A DNA stretch of 64,000 bases from Mactra quadrangularis (Eukaryota; Mollusca; Bivalvia; Venerida; Mactridae). A program made the position numbers and the translations under genes. The notes beneath the pieces were generated by a model. That model was not told the DNA's origin. It saw only the letters and a list, made by a program, of their open reading frames with translations, and did not search any database. This document shows positions 47,480 to 57,638 of the stretch, in pieces. Where the stretch lies: NCBI GenBank assembly GCA_025267735.1, contig CM046303.1, positions 54,391,403 through 54,455,402 on the forward strand, written 5' to 3'. Position 1 is the stretch's first letter. Each line of letters opens with the position of its first letter.

Positions 47480-48603
47480 TATATAAAACCTTTTTTCGTT
47501 CTTATAATCATTATACATTTATATATGTATATAAGATTTAAGGTAAAGGAGTCAAAATAACACACTTATATGCCGTGACACTCTTCATCATACTATAGTA
47601 AACACTCTAGTATGCGTTCAATTGTATTTTGACAAAAATGTATGCTTCACATTGACATGGTTAGAATCTAAAATGACAGGGGGGTCTTTAGATTTAAACA
47701 TAGCCGTGAATCATAAATTAGACTCCTTTATCTTAAACGCTCTCGAATTTTATGATACTAGATCCTGAGTGGAGAATCTCCGGAAGCTAAAACAATAAGT
47801 GGACTATCAACTCTAATGTTCGATATATTTGGACTTGCTCTCTCCACTCCACATACTGCGGATAAAATTTAAACGTTTTTAATAGAAACGTGCCTTGATA
47901 GGCAGTACATCTCCCTTTCACGACAATACACCGGTACTGCAACATGATAACGTATACCTAAACTGTCTACTATTTTCAACGTATACACAATTTTCTATAA
48001 AAGGTAAGCTTAAGTACTATGACATTATAAGTTACTATACTGTCCCATATTTTGTTATCAATGAACTTGGGAGTATAGTCACCCAAACGATGAAAGAATG
48101 TGACCATTTGAACGCACCATCTTCACTTTTGATGTTCTATGCACCATGCATTTGATTGGTCGATTTAAGTTTTGCATGCATTTGATTGGTTTGACGAAAT
48201 GTCTCAATCCATTGGACAGCCGGATGTTGCGCAACTCGACAAATGTATGAAACGATATTTTGTAATCTTTTAAGGGTGTGATAAAACTAATAAAATAATT
48301 CGCATCGTCAGGGACAGAGCTTACTAGTATCAGCGAGTACATCGTTTTACATTCTTCGAATCTGCCAGTCAGTATTGAAAGCAATCGGACACTAGCGACT
48401 ATTTGACATAACATGAAAATTTATTTGTAACCCCCCCCCCTCCTGAGCAGTCATATATATTTTCATTAGGTTATACATTTATCAGCTGACTAAGTTTTAC
48501 AGGTGAATACGTTCATGAAGAGAAACACTAATTAATATACATGTACTTAACTTGCACCATTGAATAGGTATATTGCTAGATCAAATGAGGTCATTATTTA
48601 TCA
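47480..48603. other. Non-coding stretch of right arm
   Basis: A mirror of the left-arm stretch, including the ten-base C run near 48431 and the two inverted CCAAT boxes near 48150-48190. Confidence 0.4.
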
Positions 48604-48789
48604 GTGAGAAGCTATTTACATAAGCTGAACGACAATGGTTACTCGGGTTACTATTTGAAAAGAATGTTGATGCTATCTCAGATTTCGTCATGTTTCAATG
48701 ACAAGTCGAGAGTGTTCAGTATAACCTCTGCAGAGCGGCGCTCTACAACAACAGCTTCTGATATTTTCCTTAGGCCTAATTCTAATTGA
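48604..48789 (+). pseudogene. Exon-like fragment with SYLH..LN..GY motif, right copy (degenerate)
   Basis: A mirror of 43157-43342. Shares SYLH-x-LN-x2-GY and LKRML with the fragment at 49364-49594. Confidence 0.35.
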
Positions 48790-49363
48790 ATTTAACTTCT
48801 GTAGAGCAACATTCTCTGAACAGCAACACACTTTAGTCCCTCCCAGTGGGTGTTGTTCAGCAGAGGTTGTACAGTATAAGTGGAATGACTTTTTAAATCA
48901 CAATCACCAGGCGGGGAATTAGAAAGGGATATGTCTCACAGTCGTGTTCTAGTTGGAAGGAATGGCGTACAAGGATGCATTGATATTACACAATCATTAT
49001 ATTTTGTATTTCACACATTTAATCTGTTTACGACGGGTAAATAGTTTGCAACACTGAGGGACGCCATTGTATATTTGGAAGGCCAGATGAATGACATTAA
49101 AGCCTGGTTGATGCGTCATAAGACACTTATTAAAACGGGTTCAATGTTAATTACTCTATTGATAAGATCAACTTCCAAATAAGGAAATCTTACTATGCTA
49201 TTGTATAATAACTATACCCAAGCAACTTGTACTAAGCTTTCTACTAACTATTAAAACATATTTTGGATGTTTTGTATTGCAAAAGTGTCGAATGAAAGAC
49301 TCTGTAAAACAATATTATAATATGGACAACAATCTGCTTTAAAAATCCACCGCATAAAATTCA

Positions 49364-49594
49364 ATGATACGACTATTTCACAATTTACGTATATACCTAG
49401 GTCAAATGAGGTCGTTATATCTCACAATTTTATCAATGGTGAGCTATTTGCATACTTTAAATGGGTATGGTTACCCGAGCGACGAATTGAAAAGAATGTT
49501 AATTATTGTTATCTCAGATTTCATCGTTCATTTTTCTATGGAGACGTATCAAGGCATTAAAAACTTATTAACAAAGGTAAGTGACTTTACATAA
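49364..49594 (+). pseudogene. Exon-like fragment with SYLH..LN..GY motif, right copy
   Basis: A mirror of 42352-42582, starting at the ATG at 49364 and ending at a GTAAGT donor at 49577-49582. Beyond the donor is only the antisense strand of the integrase fragment. Confidence 0.4.
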
Positions 49595-49600
49595 ACTAGT

Positions 49601-49996
49601 TCAAAGGCGATATATGTTGCTTAATATCACTTTGGCAGTCTTGTTCTTTAACGGTTGCACCCACAGCTTTCTGGAGAGTATGTCTATAGCGCACAGGAGG
49701 AATCGAACGCCGTCGTTGTCCTCCGCTAAATTGACCATAGACAACAAATCAATATCTAGTTGTTCACCAATTCCAGAGACTCGCACGCTGGCCGTCTTGA
49801 ATCTATGTCTCCTTGACTTCTGCAGAGAATAAGCATCTTGATCATTTAGCCACTGCTGTATAAATTTTACGGTAAATGTTCCAGGATACTTCTTATCTAG
49901 AACGTTAAACAATTTCTGAGCACCGGCAAACGCAGCGGGATTTTTGGTGGTGAAATAATAACGTTCCAAAATCTGTTTTCTCTCCTCGTCTTCCAT
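49601..49996 (-). CDS. Truncated retroviral-type (Polinton) integrase, right copy
   Basis: A mirror of 41950-42345, with the same 131-residue translation read inward from the right end of the element. It keeps the first catalytic Asp (residue 83) and lacks the second Asp and the Glu. With both copies truncated at the same codon, the loss came before the duplication that made the palindrome. Insertion must therefore have used integrase supplied by another element. Confidence 0.8.
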   Translation of the reverse strand: MEDEERKQILERYYFTTKNPAAFAGAQKLFNVLDKKYPGTFTVKFIQQWLNDQDAYSLQKSRRHRFKTASVRVSGIGEQLDIDLLSMVNLAEDNDGVRFLLCAIDILSRKLWVQPLKNKTAKVILSNIYRL

Positions 49997-50267
49997 ATTT
50001 TCAATCTAATATGAGTGAAGCTCTAAGCAGAAATGAGTGTCACGCGTTGACCACCCACTTTTTAATATCAACTTAATGGTTCAACCGCCGTCGTTCATGT
50101 TCAAATCTTAAAATCGGATATATTATGGAAAGAAAGACAACTCTGTGATAGTTAAACGCAACATTAGCGAGATTACTCTCCCTTGGATCAAAAACTAAAA
50201 AAGGTGTTTTTCAGCTCTTAGAAAGGTGCTTTCAGCTCACAATTTGCACCCGCTATTTGGTACTACT

Positions 50268-50273
50268 TATATA
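50268..50273 (+). repeat. 6 bp target duplication, right (TATATA)
   Basis: Follows the CT end of the element directly and pairs with 41673-41678. Confidence 0.7.
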
Positions 50274-50275
50274 TA

Positions 50276-50719
50276 CGGCAATCGGGTTGAGCCACAAGTT
50301 CTACAACTTAGTTACGGCTCTCCCCTTGAAGAACTTTGCTTAAGCGTTACTGAAGCGGTGAAAAAGTTCATCACCGCCCGTTACCGTTCAAGAAAAGTTG
50401 GCCCTCGTTTAGGCAACGCCGTATACGCTCGGCCACCGCTTATGGTCACTCCATTCGCTCCGAATGTTTTGAACTACACAAAAAATGGCGAGCGGTGAGG
50501 ATCGGAAATTTTCCGCTGCGGCAAAGTTTACTTCCGCTCCAAGCACACCCAGTCAAAGCTTGGCACCGCTAGACGCAAGTCCGTAGACGCTTGGGACCGC
50601 TAGGCCAACGCAGAAATCATAATCAGAGGACCACCACTGCTGTGCCAGCTTTACCCGGGTGGTTATTTAACGTTGCATAAACTTTGGTGGAGCGGTTGTA
50701 AGGATTTTACGAGCGGACA
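50276..50719. other. GC-richer non-coding stretch with repeated GCGGT/ACCGC words
   Basis: AGCGGTG, CACCGC, GCGAGCGG and similar words recur on both strands. The composition differs sharply from the AT-rich surroundings. An open frame here starts inside the Polinton-type element and crosses its end, so it is not a gene. It may be part of another dispersed repeat; not identified. Confidence 0.4.
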
Positions 50720-50724
50720 CGGGA

Positions 50725-50878
50725 TTGCGTTACTCAGTAGAATCAGTGATAGAATGGGAATGGCCGTAGAAATTATTTCATGACCAAACTCCATGAAAGT
50801 ATACCTCATCCGGGGATTGAACCCACTACCTCTTGATCAGTAGACTTGTGTGCCGACTGAGCTAGCCGGGCGGCTTTT
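50725..50878 (-). mobile_element. tRNA-derived SINE, copy A
   Basis: Read on the minus strand, the head starts near 50878 with GCCGCCCGGCTAGCTCAGTC. The A-box is at 50853-50864 (TAGCTCAGTCGG) and the B-box GGTTCAATCCC at 50813-50823. A body beginning TATACTTTCATGGAGTTTGG follows. The body is shared with the copies at 52205, 53321 and 54345. A TGTTCTGTTCTGTT run lies just outside. The head resembles a tRNA but has no intact acceptor stem leading to CCA, so it is a SINE rather than a tRNA gene. Confidence 0.75.
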
Positions 50879-50883
50879 AAATA

Positions 50884-51544
50884 ACCTGTTCTGTTCTGTT
50901 ATGTTGTGTTGATCAATGATTGGTTGTAGAATAAAAACTCAGGGAACCATTTCTGAGACAACATATTTAAGAACTCTTCATGGTGTATAATCAGGGTAAA
51001 CATTTTAATCCCTACGTGGTTAAAAAACGATCGGACAATTACGAAAACAAATCACGTAATTTGACTTTAAAGTGAACTTTATAAAGTTTAAAGAACTTGC
51101 TAGTTTATAAATGGGCGATTACAGGATTTGCATTTGTTAATCCATGTTAAGAATAATAACTTTTTTGTAAAATATCCCCCTGACTCTATGTACATTTAAA
51201 TTGATTCAAGCTATTATATAGCCGAACAAATCAGAAACTTTATCCAAATAAATCTGTGATAATCCATGTACGTCTATATAAATTAAAGCAGTCATACTAA
51301 TAGCTTTTATGCAAATTTAAATTTAAATTTTGAACGATAAATACATATAAGTGATACGTAGTACACTAGTCTGATTTTGAAAATTCCATGGAGATTTGTT
51401 TGCTCAACAACAAAGGAAAAAATCGAAATAAACGGTTTTTACAAAAAGATAAATACAATGTAATAACGGAAAACTGGGTCATGTTTAAAAACAATTTGTG
51501 CAGAAGATTCAGAGTAAACAATCGCAGCTCACATGACTATGGTG
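50884..51544. other. Intergenic, nothing recognised
   Basis: AT-rich. No supported gene or repeat apart from the TGTTC run at its left edge. Confidence 0.45.
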
Positions 51545-51552
51545 ACATTTTC

Positions 51553-51568
51553 CATAGGCGGATCCAGC

Positions 51569-51600
<32 letters not shown>

Positions 51601-51812
51601 TAGAATTTCCAAAATGTACCTTTCCATTAGTGTATTTATTGTCAGTAAGTCATTTTTAAGTAGCATGGAGCTATTTTTCTCGGTGCTTAACATATATTTA
51701 ATGGTCATGTAGTTTTTATCATCAATATGTTGCATTATTCTGCAAAATGTGTCTAATGTTGTTGAAAGTTTGGATCCCCTCCTCCTAGAAAAAAATCCTG
51801 GATCCGCCCCTG
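51553..51812 (+). mobile_element. Non-autonomous DNA element of the GGATCCAG-end family, copy 2
   Basis: The left end is CATAGGCGGATCCAGCGGGG; the right end on the minus strand is CAGGGGCGGATCCAGGATTT. TTTTC lies on both sides (51548-51552 and 51813-51817), a 5 bp duplication like that of copy 1. The long G and C runs create proline/glycine-rich artefact ORFs. Confidence 0.78.
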
Positions 51813-51820
51813 TTTTCTGA

Positions 51821-52200
51821 CGAAGAAATATAGCAGTTATTTTATGCGCTATTTGAATCATTTCTATTCCTGACAGCTGTAATAATGTCAAGAAACAATG
51901 CCTCTGTTTAAATTCTGAAACCACGTGACATTTTACCGTAAATGGAGCAACACTTAAAGCTTGGCCCTGTAATTAAAATTTGCATTTTAACATCATTGGT
52001 ATTGTAATGTTGTAAAAGATGCATTAAGTTTTACATCCATGCCTAACTTATTGTGATAATCCGCCGAGAGTTGTCCCCCTTGTTGAGGTAGTTAAAATCG
52101 ATAATGAATGATTCGATAGAGATATTTATCATAGAATAAAGAGTAAAAAATATCATAAACATAATTTTCGACATTATTTTGAAATATTATTTTTTTTAAA
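51821..52200. other. Intergenic, nothing recognised
   Basis: No ORF, repeat or regulatory site that I can support. Confidence 0.4.
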
Positions 52201-52204
52201 TATG

Positions 52205-52335
52205 CATTGGTTTAGTCAGCTCAGTCTGTAGCGTGTCTGACGTTTAATCAAGGGAAAATGTGTTTGATTCCAGGGCCAGGTTTACATACCTTCGTGGAGT
52301 CTGGTCATGAAATAATTTATATAATCGGCAACATT
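52205..52335 (+). mobile_element. tRNA-derived SINE, copy B
   Basis: Head with TAGTCAGCTCAGTCTGTAG near 52213 (A-box) and TTTGATTCCAGGG near 52263 (B-box). Then the family body, ACCTTCGTGGAGTCTGGTCA followed by TGAAATAATTT. Confidence 0.7.
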
Positions 52336-52340
52336 ACAAT

Positions 52341-53320
52341 TTATGATTTATTCTCCGAGCATGTCGCTTTAATCAATAAGTAATAGAACGTATATCTCGT
52401 ATTTAACGTATATAAAAGATCAATATTTAAATAAGGTTATCGATTATTATGATAATATCTCTCAATCTTACGTAGAGTTTACCTTCTTAATAAAAACATG
52501 TTTATATAGATATGCACTATGCCTCTAAGATGTAATTAAGCATACTTTTAATTAGATACAAATCTCAAATATTATGTTTGGTAGGGTTTTGATGTTAAGG
52601 AAACTGTTGTTTTCCCATTAACTAGTATGGAAATTTTTAAAGTTCTAAAATTTTATTTAGGAGTTATATTCAAATTGTACATGTACTGTAATGTTCTACT
52701 GTAAATGCCAATCTTGGTGTTGCAAAATTTAGCAAGTTTTGACGAGTATAAAGTATTAAATGCTAAATTTGAAAAGAAAATGGTCCTTGTATTAAGACCA
52801 GTCCGCTATTGAGATCATCTATGACGGTCCTGATAGTAGAACTTAACTGTGTCGCAAAAATACAAACACTACAAATCCCTCAGAATTTGCGTGTGATCTA
52901 AATGCATGGAGTCATACTGTATCTCCAAAAACAAACAAATAAAACTCTACGTGTGCCTCAGAAAAGACGTGTACATGGAATGCAATGAGTTAAAATGAGT
53001 GATTTAGTACTACATTTTGTACCATAATCGACAAATTCAATCCTACGTATGTTAAATAGAATGTCTGTTTTAATTTTAATTGGTTATTGATATAGCAATA
53101 GATCAACGTTCCATACTAGTTATAATGATTAAAAAACATATAATTATGTATCCATTGATACAATTAAAAGTCTCAATGAAATTTAGATTCAACTCAGAAT
53201 TAGGTCTTAGGTTGATTTTAATTGCAATATCATATATCAAACTTTTTTTAAGTGGCAGTTAATCAGATTGGTTGTTAAACTATTTTATATATTATACCAA
53301 TGTCTTTTATACAACTTGAA
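52341..53320. other. Intergenic, one old repeat segment
   Basis: No gene supported. The segment near 52775-52835 (AAGAAAATGGTCCTTGTATT, then AAGACCAGTCCGCTATT) resembles 56198-56250 (AAGAAAATGGTTCCTATGTC, then AAGACCATTTCGTTATT), probably an old dispersed repeat. Confidence 0.4.
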
Positions 53321-53480
53321 TCCTCCCGATAAGGTCAGTCAGTAGAGCATGTTCCTACGAATCCACAGGGCAGACCTTCTAACCAAGGACCCTTGGTTAA
53401 TATAGGGTCCTTGTTCTAACCTTCGTGAAGTTTGGTCCTGAAGCACCATACGCTCTACATCCATTCTCTCATATACTATA
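53321..53480 (+). mobile_element. tRNA-derived SINE, copy C (diverged)
   Basis: A-box-like AAGGTCAGTCAGTAGAGCAT at 53331, a degraded B-box, then AACCTTCGTGAAGTTTGGTC followed by CTGAAG. The internal GGGTCCTTG/CAAGGACCC inverted pair near 53385-53415 is not seen in the other copies. Confidence 0.55.
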
Positions 53481-53796
53481 TGTACATGTAGTTGGAGTGA
53501 ATATTTTTTCCGGAATTTACACTTTTTTCGTTCTGAATATAGTGAAGTCAAAGTTGTTCAGGGTTCAGTTTTGTTAGGTTACACTTTAAATAGTGTCCAC
53601 TGAAAGTCCTCGGACAAAAATATTGTTTTCGATCAAATAATTTCATTCGCTAAAAGCTTAGAAAACCCAAAATAAATAAAACTCCCAATTGCTATGGACA
53701 TTTCATGTATATAAGAATAACTGTAAACAACACATCAATGAGCACATAAATATACCGTTATATTTGATAGTTCTAATATAGATTTGAAAAAGAACC

Positions 53797-53882
53797 TATG
53801 GTGGCATATTTCTGCCATCAGATAACCACATAACTAACTAGTTAATTATGTCGTTATCTGATGGCAGAAATATGCCACCATA
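53797..53882. mobile_element. 86 bp near-perfect hairpin element
   Basis: TATGGTGGCATATTTCTGCC, continuing to the centre, pairs with its reverse complement ending at 53882. The central loop is about 12 bases, around CTAACTAGTTAA. AGAACC on both sides (53791-53796 and 53883-53888) looks like a 6 bp target duplication. This is a very short MITE with almost no loop. Confidence 0.75.
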
Positions 53883-53888
53883 AGAACC

Positions 53889-54344
53889 ATTCCATGTACA
53901 GGCCTCGAAACTAGGAGTTTTCTGAGCAAATGTTTTGGTCAGCATCAATTATTTTTTAAAGCGTCAAACTCTCAAATGAAAATATATTATGAGTCAAATA
54001 GCCTTGATCTATTTATGATTTAGCTTCTTAATCATTCCATTTTGTCCTAGAACTTCTAGAGGGCACATATAGTGACAATACAGTGCCATCAAAAATTACC
54101 TTTACATTGGTAAAAACTGGTTTCTCATCAATACAATTAACATTCATTCCAAATGAACATTAATTTTGTATTTATACATCATGATAGTTATAATAGATTA
54201 TTACATTTGAAAGGGGTGTTATCATAATTTGTACAATTGTAATTATTGTACATGTATTCTATGTATCTACAAACACATGTTTATGGCGTACAAGTATTTG
54301 TAAAATATATATATCTCATATTAACAAACGTGTACAGATAATTA
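53889..54344. other. Intergenic, possible mariner-type end
   Basis: Contains TACAGTGCCATCAAAAATTA near 54079. Its start resembles the TACAGTGCCC end of the element at 59491. No gene supported. Confidence 0.35.
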
Positions 54345-54445
54345 TGCGGGCGGGTATACTTTCGTGGAATTTGGTTATAAAATGATTCCTACGGCCATTC
54401 TTTCTCCTACCACTGATTCTTAATCATGTAGGGCAGATGTCAGTC
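54345..54445 (+). mobile_element. SINE body fragment, copy D (head missing)
   Basis: TATACTTTCGTGGAATTTGG, then ACGGCCATTCTTTCTCCTAC. It matches the body of copy A, including CTACGGCCATTC and CACTGATTCT. The tRNA-like head is absent. Confidence 0.6.
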
Positions 54446-55448
54446 ACTGATGGAAGTATGCACCTAGTAACTGGTTAACAGCTAAATATAGAGATTTAGT
54501 GTTTCCAGAAACAGTGATTAGATTGACTGGCCGCCGTTATATGACCTTTACAATGTGCCGCTGCAGCGTTAAATCCAACAAAGAAGGTAATTATGGATGG
54601 CTCGGTATACATGTATGTCACGTTAATTACAAGAAAGGGTTCATAAAATAAGATACACTGATAGTTCAGAACACACTTTGTGTGTGTTATTCTAGATTTA
54701 TGTAAATAAATAAATAAATATTAAATGCATTTTGTACACACTAATACATAGTATCAATAAATATATATAGTAGAACAAATCAGTGAACACTTATTGTCAA
54801 AATTAAATAAAAAGCTTTAGACGAAGCCTGGGTACACATAGCACTATCCTATAGCACTTCTGGAGAAATATTTGTTATGATTTACACAGGTGGTCGTATC
54901 ACAAAAAATAACACTGCATCAGTCTCAAATAAAAATTGTCATAAAACACCTAACAATTATTGCTGTACAATCGTAGCCTTAAATTTTCTGGAGCTGTCGG
55001 TCTTAATTGATACATTGTTTACATGTATAGTACAGGTAAAAAAAATATCAACAAGCTAAACTATATGAAATAAGTATTTTTTACTAGCCCGAATAAAGTT
55101 TCATTAGTGCTGGTTTTCGGACAGTTGGGTTAATGCCATGGCTGTTATATATCAGTGAAATAGCGATGCATCAATTGTATAATCTAACAACTAAATTTAA
55201 AATATGTAGCATTTACATATGAAAAATCATTCTTTGTTTACATAATTTTATCAAAACATGAAATAAATAAACTATGTTGTATCGTACTGTATCAAGATCT
55301 AATAGCACATGATTTACAGCAACGATCTTTAATCTAGAACATCTATGCAAATTGTAATGTAAGTCCTGTACCATGAAAATATAAATACTTAATAAATATT
55401 GTTTATAAGTTTACTTAAATTGAAACATTAGTATTGATGACATGGGAA
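54446..55448. other. Intergenic, nothing recognised
   Basis: AT-rich. The 60-codon open frame at 54877 has no support. Confidence 0.4.
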
Positions 55449-55695
55449 CTTTGGTGCTTTTCACAAAAAATCTTACGAAAAAGATCTTCGTAAGTCAGTT
55501 TCATATAAATAGCACTTCAAAGTCAGACGGATAATAAGCATAACTATGATATGATATTAAAAAGGTATACACAATTCTACACAATTTGTATTATATTTAA
55601 AATCGATAAGCCAAAAAATGAGCGTATTACTAATAATTCTTGCTTTTGACTTACGAAGATTTATTTCGTAAGAATTTTTGTGAAAAGCACCAAAG
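55449..55695. mobile_element. 247 bp MITE with about 50 bp terminal inverted repeats
   Basis: The left arm CTTTGGTGCTTTTCACAAAA continues through TCTTACGAAAAAGATCTTCG to about 55496. The right arm is its inverse, from about 55648 to 55695. No target duplication is clear and no coding capacity is present. Confidence 0.8.
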
Positions 55696-57638
55696 GTCTG
55701 CAAGGAATCTGTCTTGGGAATGAGCTTTCAGACTTAGCGGACTATCCTGAGATGTTTTACTCTACTGTTGATTTTCAAAATCATACTCAAATATTACATC
55801 GTACATTTCATCCAATCTTTTGTGTTACAGAAATGCTTAACTATTTAACCTTTAACATAATTTGAAAGTTCTCTTGATATAAATGTATTATTGGTTAGAG
55901 GAATGACATCAAAACTAAATTTATCTAAATCTATCAATCGTACAATATTGTTGATAAGATATCGCGGTGATTAATAATTGCGACAAATGATTGAATATTA
56001 AGATATCTTAATACTTGTACATAACTATGTTATGATATCAGAAATGAATCAATGTTAAATATGCAGGATAATTATTTTATACAACTACACTGCGATCGTA
56101 CAGATACAGTTAAGTTCCGACATGAAGACCTTCTTGATTATCACAAAAATTTTGTGATTTTTGACGATAATTTAATGTCCAAAATGCTTATTCTAAGAAG
56201 AAAATGGTTCCTATGTCAAGACCATTTCGTTATTAAGAACACAGGAGCTTGACGTTCTGTATCACATTGTATTGTAGTTAGAAAACAATCCTTACTTCAT
56301 ATAACTAAAAGGAGGGGGGGGGGGTCAAACTACTTTACTGTATGATCGACTTGTCAAATTTAACTTTCAAATATCAATTTAGCATTTACCAGTGATTACA
56401 TATCTGAGTATTTTAAAATTGTATGATGAGTATAGCTAACTAATAAGTAATATCAAATGTAGCTGAGATTTTATATAGTTTATAGTTATTCGATTCTTAA
56501 AATCATTTTGTGACATGAAAGCTATGGGTCGACATTATATACAGTGCCCCCAATTAGATCTTGGACAAATTAAATTTTATAAAAAATGATCATGCGTACG
56601 ACAAATAGTTGTACAATTATTAAAAGTGATTTATGTAACATGGTTTGAACCGGAGGCCCTATATTTTTATAAAATAAATGCTGATTTGAAGTTGATGACC
56701 CTGTTTCATTTTAATTAGAAAAAGGTGAATTTGTTCATTCTAAGCACGAGATTTTGTCTCAGGACATATGAAGGTCACTGTATTTATATTGTTTCGTGCA
56801 CTCATCGGTTTTAACAATTTATGAATTTTCTAAGTATACTACTGCTCCTACGAATCTTCCTACAGACTAACATTCAAATTATGATCTGGTCAGAAATAAT
56901 GACCAAATAATGACCATCTTAAGGAGCAATGGTTCGCAAAGAAACGTGTGTTTAGAACCGCTCTAGACTACGAGTATACAGGCCTAAAGGTCAGACCAAA
57001 ATCATTATACAATGTATTATATTACTAATACTTTAGGCATATGCGGTCTGGTAAAAATCCAATGACTTTAAGGGTCGCGGTAAAAAAACGATTACGCTTT
57101 AAATTATTGTTTCCTTACGGTTCCTACTATTGGAGTATGGCTGTATTTTAAATCATTTTTGAGTAAACGATTTAAAGTAAAAATATCTCATAAAAGAATT
57201 GCGAGACATTTAATAAATAAGTTATAAGATATGTGCATTATGTGAAAATTTAACAAAAATGAAGCATATCAATGGAAAAAATATTGAGATTTCATGTTTG
57301 TATGTAAAATAATAAAAGTAGAAAAAGTGTAAAGCTTTTGGTGCAAAAATCATCTAACTCGTGTGTGTTTGATATAGGAAAAGTTATTTACAAAATAGAA
57401 TACACAACGAATATCATTAAAGTTTAAATTATTTCAAAATTGAATTGTCAATAATGCTATACAACACTATGTCAGAGTTTAAAAAACTTTAAATATAAAG
57501 CATTCACCATAGTGATTTTTGAAATACTGAAGCGGTTCTAAATCCATTATAGACATAAGATTTACAGCACTTTTAATATAGATCTTCTTAGTATTTTTTC
57601 ATAATATAAACATGTATTAATACCCTAGTCACATCCAC
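55696..57638. other. Intergenic, no supported gene
   Basis: Two short plus-strand frames (55680-55865, running in from the MITE, and 56052-56252) read like ordinary protein in places but lack splice context or recognisable motifs. A G-rich run lies at 56309-56322. TACAGTGCCCCCAATTAGAT near 56540 resembles the TACAGTGCC end at 59491. Confidence 0.35.

Larger units (their letters stand above)
41679..50267. mobile_element. Palindromic Polinton/Maverick-type element (8589 bp, 4266 bp arms)
   Basis: Position x matches the complement of position 91946 minus x along the whole element. The arms are 41679-45944 and 46002-50267, with a 57 bp unpaired spacer. The only arm mismatch I found is 45926 against 46020. 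The element starts AGTAGTACCAAATAGCGGG and ends with the inverse, giving AG...CT ends; TATATA sits on both sides. AG/CT ends, a 6 bp duplication and a retroviral-type integrase near the terminus are Polinton hallmarks. Polintons are normally 15-20 kb with terminal repeats of hundreds of bases and also encode protein-primed DNA polymerase B, ATPase, protease and capsid proteins. None of those is visible. I interpret it as a deletion derivative in which one half was duplicated head to head. Confidence 0.85.

Noticed and set aside
41671..50275. Reading the palindrome purely as a sequencing fold-back artefact
   Set aside because: An artefact would mirror arbitrary flanking DNA. Here the symmetry stops at AG/CT ends next to matching TATATA, and the flanks differ. 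Because TATATA is itself palindromic, the artefact is unlikely but not excluded.
50226..50498. 90-residue plus-strand ORF
   Set aside because: It starts inside the Polinton-type element and crosses its border into unrelated DNA, so it cannot be an ancestral gene.
50813..50878. Functional tRNA gene on the minus strand
   Set aside because: A and B boxes are present, but the acceptor stem is not intact and the sequence continues into a body shared with other copies, as in a SINE.
51529..51924. 131-residue minus-strand ORF with a PPPPDPP segment
   Set aside because: It is the translation of the G-run and interior of the short DNA element at 51553-51812.
56052..56252. 66-residue ORF with ordinary-looking composition
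   Set aside because: No conserved motif, no splice signals, and its end overlaps an old repeat also seen near 52775.
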